A stretch of 64,000 bases of DNA from Prionace glauca (GCA_037974335.1 CM075740.1:13599071-13663070), one strand, 5' to 3'; shown: positions 34,986 to 46,933, numbered from the stretch's first letter. Made by a program: numbers and translations. The notes: generated from the letters alone by a model not told the origin.

Positions 34986-35089
34986 ATAAATTATCCTCAG
35001 GAATCTATATTGTCTTATTCAGCCAATCAGAGAACAAAACCTTGCACTTTCTCTCTCCTGCCCACAGCAATTTCCCGACCTATACATTC

Positions 35090-36614
35090 AAAGAACAAAG
35101 AACAAAGAACAATCCAGCACGGGAAACAGGCCCTTCGGCCCAACGAGCCCGCGCCGCCACATCACCCTACACCTATTCTACCCTGCATGGCTACGAATGG
35201 AACCCTACTCAGTCAGATTCAGGGAAGAAATAGTGTCGATTTGGTAAAAACCGATTAGCCTGAGAGCACATTTTTGGGGTGTGGGAGGAAACCGGAGCGC
35301 CCGGAGGAAACCCACGCAACCACAGGGAGAATGAGCAAACTCCCACAGACACAGGCCCAAATCCATGTGCCTGCACAGCCAGCAGTGCTAGTCACTGAGC
35401 TGTTGCGGCGCCCATCTACCGGTCCAGGATCAAGCACACACACCGACACGAAGTTCTAGGCCACTCCTGGAACTTCCAAGAGCAGCCCAGGCACGACCCG
35501 CCGTGTGAATGCCCCTCGTTTGACACGAGGTGGACCTCCACCTGTGGAATAAAGTCAAAATATTAATCTTACAGCCTGCCTTTCCGGTGTCTCCCGAGGT
35601 TTAACCCTATTTAATATCCCCTACCATATCCCTCCATTCTCGTTTCACGCATGTGCCTATCTAACTGCATCTTAAAAGAGTCCAATGTTCCTGCCTCCAC
35701 CACCCTACTCGGTAGCGCGTTCCAGACCCCTACAACTCTCTGCGTAAAGAACCTTCCTCTCACCTCCAAATTATACCTCTCCCCCCTCACCCTGAAATGA
35801 TGACCTCTCGTGTTTGTATCCAGTCTAGGGAGCAGTCTCTCACTATTAACTCTATCCATTCCCTTCATTATCTTATATACTTCTATCATGTCCCCTCTCA
35901 ATCTCCGCCTTTCCAAGGAGAATAGTCCCAGTTTCTTCAACCTCTCCTCGTAACCCAGTCCCCCCATGCCAGGCAACATCCTGGTAAACCTCCTCTGCAC
36001 CCTTTCCAGAGACTCCACGTCCTTCCGGTAGTAAGGTGACCAGAACTGGACGCAGTACTCCAAATGCGGTCTAACCAACGTTCTGTACAACTGAAGCATT
36101 AGACAGCAGCTTTTATACTCTATGCCCCTTCCTATAAAGGCCAACATCCCATAAGCCTTCCTAACGACCTTCTCCACTTGTGATGCAACCTTCATGGATT
36201 TGTGAACCTGCACTCCCAGGTCCCTCTGTATGTCAATACTCCTAATCGGCCTCCCTTTAATCTCATAGCTCCTCTCTGCATTATTCCGTCCAAAATGCAT
36301 CACCTCGCATTTGTCAGGATTAAATGCCATCTGCCACCTATCTGCCCACTGCACCAACCTATCTATATCCTGTTGTATCACCTGACAATCCAGTTCCGTA
36401 CCCGCCAACCCTGCCATCTTGGTGTCATCAGCAAACTTGCTAATCACACCACCTACGCCCTCTTCCAAGTCATTTATGTAGACTACAAAGAGGAGAGGTC
36501 CCAGTACTGAGCCCTGCGGCACACCACTGGTCACTGACCTCCAGCCCGACAAGGTCCCTTCCACAACTACCCTCTGTCTCCTATTTCCCAGCCAGTTCTC
36601 AATCCACCTAGCTA
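35090..36614 (-). mobile_element. 5'-truncated CR1 LINE, only in the spacer before C3
   Basis: The insertion interrupts a relic that is continuous at about 12,560 upstream of C2. On the minus strand it starts within the reverse transcriptase and runs through a 3' UTR of about 0.5 kb that ends in tandem TTCTTTG units. The 3' UTR shares the SINE-like segment (CGGTTTCCTCCCACACCCCA) with the copy at 21.69 kb. Its coding part is open (35611-36613), which points to a young insertion. Confidence 0.92.
35611..36613 (-). pseudogene. CR1 ORF2 C-terminal two-fifths, frame open but 5'-truncated
   Basis: About 334 codons are open from VARWIENWLGNRRQRVVVEG at the truncation point to a stop after MEGYGRGY. 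Conserved blocks are all present: TSGVPQGSVLGP, VVYINDLEEGVGG, SKFADDTKM with catalytic FADD, MAFNPDKCEVMHFGR, GMLAFIGRGIEYKS, VRPHLEYCVQFWSPYY and FFTQRVVGVWNALPSRVVEA. The endonuclease and the first part of the reverse transcriptase are missing, so the fragment is not mobile by itself. The host sequence fused at its 5' side adds about 16 meaningless codons. Confidence 0.9.
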
Positions 36615-37050
36615 CAAATAAATTATTTATTCGTTCTGTCGCTGCTTCACTTTTATGTCTCACTGTTTCAGACTAACTCACAGTTGAAAATCTTTCTCTG
36701 TGTTAACATATCACACCTTTTCCTAATATTAAAGCCCGCCTCCGCATCCTCTCCTCAGCGAAATCAGCCCAACATAATCATTTTCCTGATAGGTACATAG
36801 TCCCAATTCTAGCAAATACCTGGCAAATAGTTTCTACACTTTCTCATATCCTACAAGCACAGTTTTGAAGTATGTAGACCATAGTTGAATATAATTCTAT
36901 AAAAGTCCAATAAATCCCCCAATTTTTTTTTCTTCTTCTGTAAGTGCAGCAGCACCATTTTTTTGCATTTTTTACCAATTGCGCAACTTCTTGCTACTTT
37001 TAACAATTTATGTCATGCAAGCCCAAATCTAACTAAGAAATAAAACAACG
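36615..37050 (-). mobile_element. Old CR1-type LINE relic downstream of C3
   Basis: Counterpart of 12,570-13,000 (TTTTCCTGATAGGTACATAG and CATAGTTGAATATAATTCTA on the plus strand). Confidence 0.5.
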
Positions 37051-37610
37051 ATGTATCAAAGGGGTGTCCTATCGACTTTGTGATTCGTATGAAGCTGAAG
37101 TATATGTAAAAAAAGACTTGGTCCTGAACTGGTTTGAGTCACTGAAAATGCATATGGGTGACTTGTTCGTAATGCGCCTGCTTCAGTATAATCATTATAG
37201 GCCAATTAAATAATCGGTGAGCTTACTGAAAAAATGACTGACAGTACCAGAACTTGCATTGCAGCTGGTGTAAATTAGAAATGAGGCTGTGACAGAGTTT
37301 GCTCTGAATTTTTGGAACCAGGAACCAGGATCTGCCCTTTAATGTATTTTTGTAATCTGGACTCGCAGTTCAGCCCTTTCATCACAATGCCAGAATGAAC
37401 TCAGTCCATTAAAAATATTGCAACATTACTTCAATTTAATGTCATCGATCGTCTCCTTGTTGCGCCTGGATGTCACTGACTTTAAATAAAATGTGCAGAA
37501 TTTCACAATGATATAATCTCACTATAATTCCTTTAGAATGTTGCCATTGATTGTTCTTCGGGGGAAGAGAGAGAATAACAGAACATTAGTCGGGATAACG
37601 GTATAATGAT
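37051..37610. other. 3' flank of C3, no gene recognised
   Basis: AT-rich stretch matching 13,001-13,576 downstream of C2. Nothing further was recognised. Confidence 0.5.
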
Positions 37611-37616
37611 TTTATT
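37611..37616 (-). terminator. Polyadenylation signal AATAAA of cluster 3
   Basis: The minus strand has AATAAA about 195 bp past the C3 stop codon, at the same place as in cluster 2. Confidence 0.7.
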
Positions 37617-37810
37617 ACACAGCTGTATCAATGACATTACACTGAAGCTTTGATCCACTCAGAGTGAACACAGTTAAATTGAAATTAAGGGAATCAGCCG
37701 ATCTGCTACAAACTGTGATGAACTGTTTGAAATGTTCCACTATTTGCCGAATTTGTTCTGAAATTAAACTCTACTGACGGCAAAATACAAAAACGCTTTC
37801 AATGCCTGAA

Positions 37811-38133
37811 TCACATACAGCTGGATCTGGAGATGCTTGTTTGAAGCGGGTTTGCTTGAGTCTCGTGTTTAACCACACAGGAGTAAAGCTCGTGTGAGTT
37901 CCACTCTGAGGCTGACAGAGTCAGATAACTGCTCACACTGAACGTGTTGTCCGCCTCCTGCTGGATCCGACTGGTCTCAACCCCATTGCCTCTGACGCTG
38001 CCATCGACAGTCCATTCAATCTCCGCAGCTCCCGGGTTAAAACCGCTCACCAAACACACCAAGGTCGCCATGTTCTTCGCTGTGAGTTGATCCTTTGAAG
38101 GCGGTAGGAGAGAAACGGTGGGGCTCCGTGGAC
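37811..38133 (-). CDS. Immunoglobulin light chain C exon, cluster 3 (type II/lambda-like)
   Basis: The exon has the same length, splice phase and landmarks as C2: acceptor CTACTTTCCAG|GT, PRSPTVSLLPPSKDQLTAKN, ATLVCLVSGFNP, EIEWTVDG, YSCVVKHE and the terminal SSCM. Three residues differ from C2 (K for S, L for I, V for L), all conservative or on the surface of the domain by analogy with other C1 domains. The frame is intact. A CR1 tail has been inserted 118 bp upstream of the acceptor, but the polypyrimidine tract and the last 100 bp of the intron are kept. Confidence 0.96.
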
Positions 38134-40059
38134 CTGGAAAGTAGAGACAAATGATTGCACATCCATTAGGAATCGGCATAAATGACTCAATCGTTGTTTA
38201 GCCTTCTTCAAATTTTTTTTGAAAAGCGGTATTATTCTACAAGAATGTATATTTAAGTCACGGGTAGATAGGTTTCTGATAGACAAGGGAATGAAGGGTT
38301 ATGGGGAGAAAGCGGGAAAGTGGAACTGATCCACTTCAGATCAGCCATGATCTTGCTGAATGCCGGGGCAGGCTCGAAGAGCTCGATGGCCTACTTCTGC
38401 TCCTATTTCTTATGTTCTTATGTTCCTATGTTCTAATGTATAGATTTTATACAGTGGAGTATTATTGATGCCAAAAGGAAAAAGGCCGGGACTCTGGTTT
38501 CTGGAACATATACAACCTGAGAAAGTTTTCCTTTTTTCCCTGAACTGACAGGAACATACAAACAAAATCTGATCTAAAGGAAATAGTGGAGTTTGAAATA
38601 TTAAAGAGAAAAATAAGACGGGAGGTATAGTGCATCCAGATATGATCCAAGGCAACGCTGTCCGAGCCGCCATCTCAACCACTGAGAATTTCAGAATAAC
38701 GCTAATCACTCAGAATTTGGGGTCAATATTGGAACTTATGCTGAGCGTAACATTTCTGTATTTTGCAACTCCAAAACCTCGATTCTAAATAATGAAACCG
38801 ATTGTTTGCTTCTGTCACCATTTACCTCTCTGACGCAAGTCTTATATACTGGACTGATGTTTGGGTCTGTATACATTCTTCGCCACGGCTTCACACCGTG
38901 TCCCGCCCAGACCAACAGTGACGATGTACCGTAAATCTTAATAAATATCTCCCTGTCGCAATGAAAATGTTTGGAGGCATTTTTTCGGAGTGGAGTGTCA
39001 CAAACGATTTGTTGCAGCTGAGAAGAAGAGTTTCTAATAAATATTGCAAACAATTCTAATATATAACAACATAACTTAATGACACCCTCAAGAGGCCAGT
39101 AATAAACCAAACATGTTCTCATAATTATTTATCTCTCACACCTTGTGGCCAAAGCAGATGGACTGTGAGATTTTATTGTGCTTAGGTAGGAAGCCATGAT
39201 TCTGAGATTTGAAGAATGATTCTACTTCACAATCATGAAGTAATTGTTAATTGTGAGAATGTTCTGGGGTCGTGGTCGGCGCTAAGTCAATGCAAGTTTG
39301 CATTTTCTTTGCTTTGTCATCAGTCGATATTCGCAAAGCTGAAGGGGCGTTGTATCAGAATCTTGGCTTTTTAAGTGACCATTGACCACTTAAGGCCCCA
39401 TGGAGCTCAGTCAATGGGGAAACGCTCAGTAAGTACGCCAAGATATTGTCAGGCATCGAAGAAAGGGTTGAAATATGAATATTCATTCCAAACTAAAAGC
39501 ATAAGGCTAACCTTTTACAATTCGCCCTGACATTGAGGTATTCTGTCGGCGACAACAACAGTATGGGTTTTGTCGCTGTGGTGTAAAAGTCGATTATCTT
39601 TGGAGCTAGAAATTCGTCTTATATTTAGAAATGTAATTTGGATGTTGAAACTGAGGCGGCAGATGAATGCCGCCACCCTTTATTTCAATGTTGATATCGT
39701 TTTCCTGCGCCCTCGAATGTTTCACTGGATAATCTCAAATGTTTGCACCATGAGCAAGTGTGAAGATCAACTTCTACTTAAACGGCAGCGGACTTCAGTG
39801 AATTATTTTTACGCCGGCATTTTCACCAGATCGGATTTCTTAAGTAACAATTACAATATTCAAGAGCATTTTTTCCCCTTTTGCCTCATGCCCCATTTCA
39901 CCGTAACATAGTCCAGAAAACAAATGACTTGAAGAAGAAAATTAAAAATAAAGGAAAGTAAGATTGAGAAGGCAAGAGATTCTGGCCACAATTTTCCAAT
40001 CGTGCCTGGAGCAGGTTTGGCTCTCGGAGACAGATGAAATTGTGAAATGCGAAAGGGGG
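38134..40059 (-). other. J3-C3 intron, C-proximal part
   Basis: Closely matches 14,100-15,829 in cluster 2, apart from the CR1 tail at 38,252-38,434. No gene was recognised. Confidence 0.5.
38252..38434 (+). mobile_element. CR1 LINE 3' tail in the J3-C3 intron, with target duplication
   Basis: The insert runs from AAGTCACGGGTAGATAGG through ATCAGCCATGATCTTGCTGA to a short TTCTTATG-type tail. It is flanked by AATGTATA on both sides (38,244-38,251 and 38,435-38,442). Cluster 2 has a single uninterrupted AATGTATA at about 14,203. It lies antisense to the Ig gene. Confidence 0.92.
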
Positions 40060-41080
40060 TAGCGCAGTTATAGACCAGTCAACCTAACCTCACCAGAGGG
40101 AGAACTAGTGGAATACATGCGGCATAATCAAATGTAGCGATCACGGCTTTGCGAGTGCAAAATCTTACCCCATAACGTTAATTGGTACTTTTGAGCAGGT
40201 AGCATGAAGCGGTGAATGACGACAATATTTTGGTATAGACTACATGGATTTTAGCAAGGCCCTTGTTAAGTTCACACATCGGATGCGTAGGTTGGATCCG
40301 AAATTGACTCAGAGGCAGGAAACAAACGGTCTGTACATCAATGAGTGCCTGTATGATTGTTGTTCGGTGATACAAATTTAGCAATGTGTTTGCGAACAAA
40401 AAAGCTGGATAATGCAGGAAGACAACAATTGACTCATCAGATAAATGCAACAGCGGCAACTGGAATTCAATGCGGAATAGTGTGAGGAACTTCACTTCAG
40501 GAAGACCAACAAGACAAGCGACTACACTGTCGAAATGGGAAAATGTCGTGAAATGTAAAGAAATTAGTGAACAGAAAATGCATGTCCACAGATCCTGAAG
40601 GCGGCTGAGCAAGTGGATATAGTAGCAAAGAAGGTATGTGAGGCATTTACAATGATAAGCCGAGGTAGAGCTTGTTAGAGCTTGGAGGTTATGCTGAAAC
40701 TGCTGGAAAGATGCATAGGAAAAATGTAATTGCAGGGGACCGAGTACAGGGAGATCTACAGGGATGTCGGCTGGAATGGAATATTTAGTTATACGTAAGT
40801 ATTATATTGTCCTTTTCTTTAGAACACACGAGGCTGAAAGGAAATCTAGTTGAGGGCATAATATTCTGAGGTGTCGGAGCAGAATGGATCGGAAAACATT
40901 GTTGCAATGGTAGGGGGGGCCGATAAGAACAGGACTTGGATTTTTCCTTAGAAGTAGAAGGTTTCGCGGGGGCTGAAGCGAAGAGTTTCACCCAGAGGGT
41001 TTAGGGGATATGGAACCTACTGCCGGAGAGGCTGTTATTGGTAAATTAATGGTCACTTAAACGAACATACAATGTGTAAT
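40060..41080 (+). mobile_element. CR1-type LINE relic in the J3-C3 intron
   Basis: Counterpart of 15,830-16,865: TATAGACCAGTCAACCTAAC, then the MDFSKALVKFTH block near 40,245, then decayed thumb sequence. Broken in all frames. Confidence 0.72.
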
Positions 41081-41224
41081 CTAAAGGCTAATGAATAAAT
41101 GTCAGATTATTCCTTGTGAACCAATGCAAACACGATTGGCCAAGTAGACAGTAACAATGATGCATAGATATACCATTCTGTGATTCTACGAATATATTAT
41201 ATTGCTTTCCTCCCTCATTGACGT

Positions 41225-41530
41225 ACAGGACGGACAGTGTGGATATCTATAAGGTACACTGCCGGAACTCCGACAACAGCTTCCAAACCAGCCATGTCTT
41301 CCACTGGACCAACACATGGGCACCAGATGCACGATAACAACACCAGATGGTAAATCCCCAACAAACCACACAGCATACCAAAGTAGAACTGTACCGCCTT
41401 TCCTCCACTGTCGCCTGGCCAAAATCTCTAAACTCCCTCCCTAACAGCTCTGCGGTGTACCTATGACACATGGACGACATTGGTTTGAGAATGCGGCTCA
41501 CCATCACTGTATCCGTGGATGTTAGGCGGG
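41225..41530 (+). mobile_element. LINE 3' fragment related to LINE B, in the J3-C3 intron
   Basis: Counterpart of 16,985-17,290, with GTGGATATCTATAAGGTACA and CTAAACTCCCTCCCTAACAG. Confidence 0.6.
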
Positions 41531-42105
41531 GTGGTGGGGGGTGCTAAATGAATGTTACCTTTCTGAAACATTCCATGAATCAATAATATTGGCGGTAATC
41601 TCCATCTTTTGTTCTATTACTACTAACTGACAGTCAAAGAACCAGCAATAATCTGAACGAATCCACAACAATGCTCAAAAACCTGACCACCTTATTCCGA
41701 GACATTGCAAAACAACTGATTGAACGGGAAGAAAAGGAACTGTAATTTCCGAAGAAAGCAACTATTCCGCGCATAATTGATGTTTGTTACAATGTGATCC
41801 AGTAACAATCAGGGTCGATTATTACTGGCGGAATTCCGGCAACAATATGGTTATTTTGCACACCCCGGATTCATGCAAAATATTAGGCTGAGAATCTTGT
41901 ACTGAACGGTTTTCAGTGAGTTTGGGGACCAGTGGGAGTGAGTTCCACCCAGTCACCACACTATCATGCCGCAGACATAATGCAATCTTGCTTTGAATGG
42001 AATGAAGCAGCCTGATGTGAACACTTTGAATGCAATTCTAACCCTTTAAACCAGACTATAGGGGCAGCGTATGAAAGAACCTGAACCACTGTGTTCCTTC
42101 ATACA

Positions 42106-43360
42106 GTAAAAAGTCTGACAACACCAGGTTTTAGTCCAACCGATTTATTTGATAATATACTCACAAGCTTTCAGGGTTAGCCCCTTCGTCAGGTGAATGG
42201 AGAGTTCTGGCCTCAGACAGAGCATATAAAGCACAGACAGTTTAGAGATTACTGATTAGAATGTGAATCCTTACACCTAACCTGCTGTTCAAGACCTGAA
42301 GTGGCTGATAATGTGAGTGGAAGGAGCACTGATCACAGTTTAAAGAGATGTGTATTGTCTCCAGACAGTACAGTAAGTGAGGTTTTGCAAACCCAGGCAA
42401 GTCATGGGGGTTACAGATAGTGCGACATGAACCCAAGATCCCTGTTGAGACCGTCCTCATGTGTGCGGAACTTGGCTATCAGTCTCTGTTCAGCGACTTT
42501 GCGCTGTCGTATGTCGTGAAGGTCGCCTTGGAGAATGCTTACCCGAAGGTCAGAGGCTGAATGCCCGTGACCACTGAAGTGTTCGCCAACAGGAAGGGAA
42601 CAGTCTTGCCTGGTGACTGTCGAGGGATGTTCATTCATCCGTTGTCGTAGCGTCTGCATGGTCTCCCCAATGTACCATGCTTCGGGACATCCTTTCTTGC
42701 AACGTATCAGGTAGACAATGTTGGCCGAGTTGCAAGAGTATTTACCATGTACCTGGTGGATGGTATTCTCACGTGTGATGATGGTATCCATGTCGATGAT
42801 CCGGCATGTCTTGCAGAGGTTACTGTGGCAGGGTTGTGTGGTATTGTGGTCACTGTTCTCCTGAAGGCTGGGTAGTTTGCTGCGAACAATGGTCTGTTTG
42901 AGGTTGTGTGGTTGTCTGAAAGCAAGAAGTGGGGGTGTGGGGATAGCCCTGGCGAGATGTTCGTCTTCATCAATGATATGTTGAAGACTCCGGAGAAGAT
43001 GTCGTAGCTTCTCAACTCCGGGGAAGTACTGGATGACGAAGGGTACTCTGTCCACTGTGTCCTGTGTTTGCCTTCTGAGGAGATCGGTGCGGTTTTTCGC
43101 TGTGGCGCATTGGAGCTGCCGATCTATGAGTCGAGCACCATATCCTGTTCTTATGAGGGCATCTTTCAGGGTCTGGAGGTGTCTGTCACGATCCTCCTCA
43201 TCTGAGCAAATTCTGTGTATACGGAGGGCTTGTCCATAGGGAATGGCTTCTTTAACATGTTTAGGGTGGAAACTGGAGAAGTGGAGCATTGTGAGGTTGT
43301 CTGTGGGTTTGCGGTACAGTGAGGTGCTGAGGTGACCGTCCTTAATGGAGATGCGTGTTC
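42106..43360 (-). mobile_element. Reverse, 5'-truncated Penelope-like copy
   Basis: The minus strand is open from about 43,355 to 42,411 and covers the end of the reverse transcriptase region (RISIKDGHLSTSLYRKPTDN) through the whole GIY-YIG domain to GLNRDLGFMSHYL. Residues encoded further upstream in that frame, beyond 43,360, are read through the antisense of the forward copy and have no meaning. It is more than 95 percent identical by eye to the forward copy, so both arose together or from the same source. Confidence 0.88.
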
Positions 43361-43796
43361 TCAGCCGAGGGCTCAAATTCTGCCCCACCACCAAAATGGA
43401 CCCCATCAGTCTCGCAGCAGACACAGAGGAATTCATCAGGCGAATGAGGCTGCGGGAGTTTTTCCACAAACCCCAAGAGGCCAGCAACGAACACAGTGAG
43501 ACAGTCGATGAACCAGAACAGCCGACAGAGAGATCCGCAGTGCAACAGCCTAAGAGGAAGGAATCCAATTGGACTCCTCCGGAAGGCTGCGGCCCTCGAC
43601 TGGACCTGTATGCCCAAACCATCAGGAGGTGCGTTAACACCAGATTCATCAGCCGCACTCACAAGACAGCCCCGAACATCACCCAAGCACAACGCAACGC
43701 CATCCACGCTCTCAAGACAAACTGCAACATTGTCATCAAACCAGCAGACAAAGGAGGGGCATCGTCATACTGAACAGAACGGATTACTGTAAAGAA

Positions 43797-45536
43797 GTGT
43801 ACCGACAACTAAACAATGAGGAACACTACAGACAATTACCCACAGATCCGACCAAAGAACACACTCGTCAACTCAACAATCTGATCAAGACCTTTGATCC
43901 GGACCTTCAGAGCACCCTCCGTGCTCTCATTCCACGTACTCCCCGCATTGGAGATCGCTACTGCCTCCCAAAGATACACAAGGCAAACACACCTGGCCGT
44001 CCCATCTTATCGGGCAATGGAACTCTGTGTGAGAATCTCTCCGGCTACGTCGAGGGCATCCTGAAACCCATTGTACAAAGAACCCCAAGCTTTTGTCGCG
44101 ACAGTACGGACTTCCTACTGAAACTCAGCACACACGGAGCAGTTGAACCAGGGACACTTCTCGTCACAATGGATGTCTCAGCGCTCTACACCAACATCCC
44201 CCACAACGATGGCATTGCTGCGACTGCCTCAGTACTCAATGCTGACAACTGCCAGTTTCCAAATGCAATTTTACAACTCATCCGCTTTATCCTGGACCAC
44301 AATGTCTTCACCTTCAACAACCAGTTTTTCATCCAGACACATGGAACAGCCATGGGGACCAAATTTGCACCTCAATATGCCAACATCTTCATGCACAGGT
44401 TCGAACAAGACTTCTTCACTGCACAGAATCATCAACCGATGCTGTACACTACATACATTGATGACATTTTCTTCCTTTGGCCTCATGGTGAACAATCACT
44501 GAAACAACTATATGATGATATCAACAAATTCCACCCCACCATCAGACTCACCATGGACTATTCCCCAGAATCAGTTGCATTCTTGGACACACGCATCTCC
44601 ATTAAGGACGATCACCTCAGCACTTCACTGTACCGCAAGCCCACAGACAATCTCACAATGCTCCACTTCTCCAGTTTCCACCCTAAACATGTTAAAGAAG
44701 CCATTCCCTATGGACAAGCCCTCCGTATACACAGAATTTGCTCAGATGAGGAGGATCGTGACAGACAACTCCAGACCCTGAAAGATGCCCTCATAAGAAC
44801 AGGATATGGTGCTCGACTCATAGATCGGCAGTTCTGATGCGCCACAGCAAAAAACCGCACCGATCTCCTCAGAAGGCAAACACAGGACACAGTGGACAGA
44901 GTACCCTTCGTCGTCCAGTACTTCCCCAGAGTGGAGAAGCTACGACATCTTCTCCGGAGTCTTCAACATATCTTTGATGAAGACGAACATCTCGCCAGGG
45001 CTATCCCCACACCCCCACTTCTTGCTTTCAGACAACCACACAACCTCAAACAACCCATTGTTCGCAGCAAACTACGCAGCCTTCAGGAGAACAGTGACCA
45101 CAATACCACACAACCCTGCCACAGTAACCTCTGCAAGACATGCCGGATCATCGACATGGATACCATCATCACACGTGAGAATACCATCCACCAGGTACAT
45201 GGTAAATACTCTTGCAACTCGACCAACATTGTCTACCTGATACGTTGCAAGAAAGGATGTCCCGAAGCATGGTACATTGGGGAGACCATGCAGACGCTAC
45301 GACAACGGATGAATGAACATCCCTCGACAGTCACCAGGCAAGACTGTTCCCTTCCTGTTGGCGAACACTTCAGTGGTCACGGGCATTCAGCCTCTGACCA
45401 TCGGGTAAGCATTCTCCAAGGCGACCTTCACGACACACGACAGCGCAGAGCCGCTGAACAGAGATTGATAGCCAAGTTCCGCACACATGAGGACGGTCTC
45501 AACAGGGATCTTGGATTCATGTCGCACTATCTGTAA
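43797..45536 (+). pseudogene. Penelope-like reverse transcriptase and GIY-YIG endonuclease, broken
   Basis: Reverse-transcriptase blocks are clear: RIGDRYCLPKIHKANTPGRP, LLVTMDVSALYTNIPHNDGI (catalytic Asp), HGTAMGTKFAPQYANIFM, TTYIDDIFFLWPHG (the YIDD catalytic pair) and SISIKD-type STSLYRKPTDN. A linker with a CHSNLCKTC cysteine motif precedes the endonuclease, which shows NIVYLIRCKKGC, EAWYIGETMQTLRQRMNEH and ends MSHYL. The N-terminal part of the protein (43,345-43,773) is in another frame. The element encodes no capsid. The linker cysteines and the domain order point to the Neptune branch, which is an inference. Confidence 0.88.
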
Positions 45537-45891
45537 CCCCCGTGACTTGCCTGGGTTTGCAAAACCTCACTTACTGTACTGTCTGGAGACAATACACATC
45601 TCTTTAAACTGTGATCAGTGCTCCTTCCACTCACATTATCAGCCACTTCAGGTCTTGAACAGCAGGTTAGGTGTAAGGATTCGCATTCTAATCAGTAATC
45701 TCTAAACTGTCTGTGCTTTATATGCTCTGTCTGAGGCCAGAACTCTCCATTCACCTGACGATGGGGCTAACCTCGAACGCTTGTGAGTATATTATAAAAT
45801 AAATCAGTTGGACTAAAACCTGGCGTTGTCAGACTTTTTACTGTGTTTACGCCAGTCCAACGCCGGCATACCCACATCATCCCTTCATACA

Positions 45892-46445
45892 ATCATGGAA
45901 TTATAGACCACACTAGGTGGCCGATTGTAGCTTGTACAAATTTCCCCATTTAGCTCATTTGCATGCCTGTTTTTTCATTTTTGAAATGTTTATTGTCTTG
46001 CTAATTATAGTTCCGCTCGCAGTGTTCATACAGCTCGGGCACTCCACTCCTGACACGGGCTAAGCGAAGGGAAACGTTCCATCTTTCTAGCAATCGCATT
46101 CTCAATCATCTCCTCGCACTGCCGGCTGGATGAGATGGTTCAAAATTCTGCACAGTCCTAGCAGATCAGACCGGTAGCTTCCAGTGAAATGAGCTTCACT
46201 CGTAATTAAAATGCCCCTTTACCCTAACACATAACTGCACACACTCCAGACAATCGCCGAAGTTCTGAGCCCTGCTATCACTGGAATATCATTTCCTGCT
46301 GAATCAAAGATCCCCCATAGCAATATTTTAGGAGCAATCATTTTGATTTGCACGAATTCAGTCCACCTATCCGACCGTTTCCAAGTACATTTTGTTATTT
46401 AGAAAGCGTCACAAATGTTAGAGGAGAGTTAAGTGATTTACTTAC
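45892..46445 (-). other. J3-C3 intron, J-proximal part
   Basis: Almost identical to 17,711-18,265 next to J2. No gene or repeat was recognised. Confidence 0.5.
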
Positions 46446-46793
46446 TGCCCAGATTCAACATCGTTCCGCTCCCGAAAATGAATCTATATGCACCGCTGAG
46501 CCGAGCACCACAGTAATAATCTGTAGCGTCCTCCGATTGAACGTTGGTGATGGTTAAATGCATCTGCTTTCTTGATGACTCCACCGACCCGGCGAATCGA
46601 TTCGGAATACCCGAAGCCACTTCATCGTTCTCGGACCAAACAAGCACAGGGGCGCTGTTGGGTTTCTGCCAGTACCAGCTCGCCTCGTTATTGCTAATGG
46701 TGCCTCCGGACAGGGTGCAAGTGATGGTGACGGTCTTTCCCGGTGAGGACGAAATGGATCCTGGTTGGGTCAGGACAGGATCCGCAATTGTAC
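46446..46793 (-). CDS. Immunoglobulin light chain V-J exon, germline-joined, cluster 3 (type II/lambda-like)
   Basis: The 348-nt exon is open throughout: VLTQPGS, TITCTLSGG (first Cys), NNEASWYWQKPN, WSENDEVASGIPNRFAGSVE, EDATDYYCGARLSGAYRF (second Cys and CDR3), then IFGSGTMLNLG and the donor A|GTAAGTAA. As in cluster 2 there is no recombination signal. Compared with V2, CDR1 (NNE for SNW), CDR2 (ENDEV for EYSGM) and CDR3 (RLSGAY for LLSSPY) all differ, whereas frameworks and flanks hardly differ. The loss of Trp in CDR1 and gain of acidic residues in CDR2 should alter the binding surface. C3 is 8.3 kb downstream. Confidence 0.97.
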
Positions 46794-46933
46794 CTGGTGA
46801 AATGCAAAGTATTGTCAGTCACACACTATGAAATGTTGAATCTAGCTCACAATTCAGGTTCGTTAAAACACGAGCGCAAAAGCAGATAATGTGAATAAAA
46901 TGAGTGTTACATCAGGCCGACGCCCGTACTTAC

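Larger units (their letters stand above)
42106..45881 (+). mobile_element. Penelope-like element (Neptune-type) composite in the J3-C3 intron
   Basis: The insertion is absent from the intron of cluster 2 and is flanked by a 10-bp direct repeat, CCTTCATACA (42,096-42,105 and 45,882-45,891). It consists of a 5'-truncated copy in reverse orientation (42,106 to about 43,360) joined 5' end to 5' end with a much longer forward copy (about 43,360-45,881). Both outer ends therefore carry the element's 3' terminus, whose sense strand reads CCTGGCGTTGTCAGACTTTT; the forward copy extends about 40 bp further. Penelope-like elements are known for such direct or inverted partial copies. The coding part has a reverse transcriptase followed by a GIY-YIG endonuclease. 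The forward copy's frame is broken at about two points. Being cluster 3 specific and well preserved, it is young. Confidence 0.93.

Noticed and set aside
43361-43658. N-terminal extension of the open frame on the reverse Penelope-like copy
   Set aside because: This part is read through the antisense strand of the forward copy past the junction at about 43,360.
42106-45881. DNA transposon with long terminal inverted repeats
   Set aside because: The inverted ends are two copies of the 3' terminus of a Penelope-like element, and the coding region is a reverse transcriptase with a GIY-YIG endonuclease, not a transposase.
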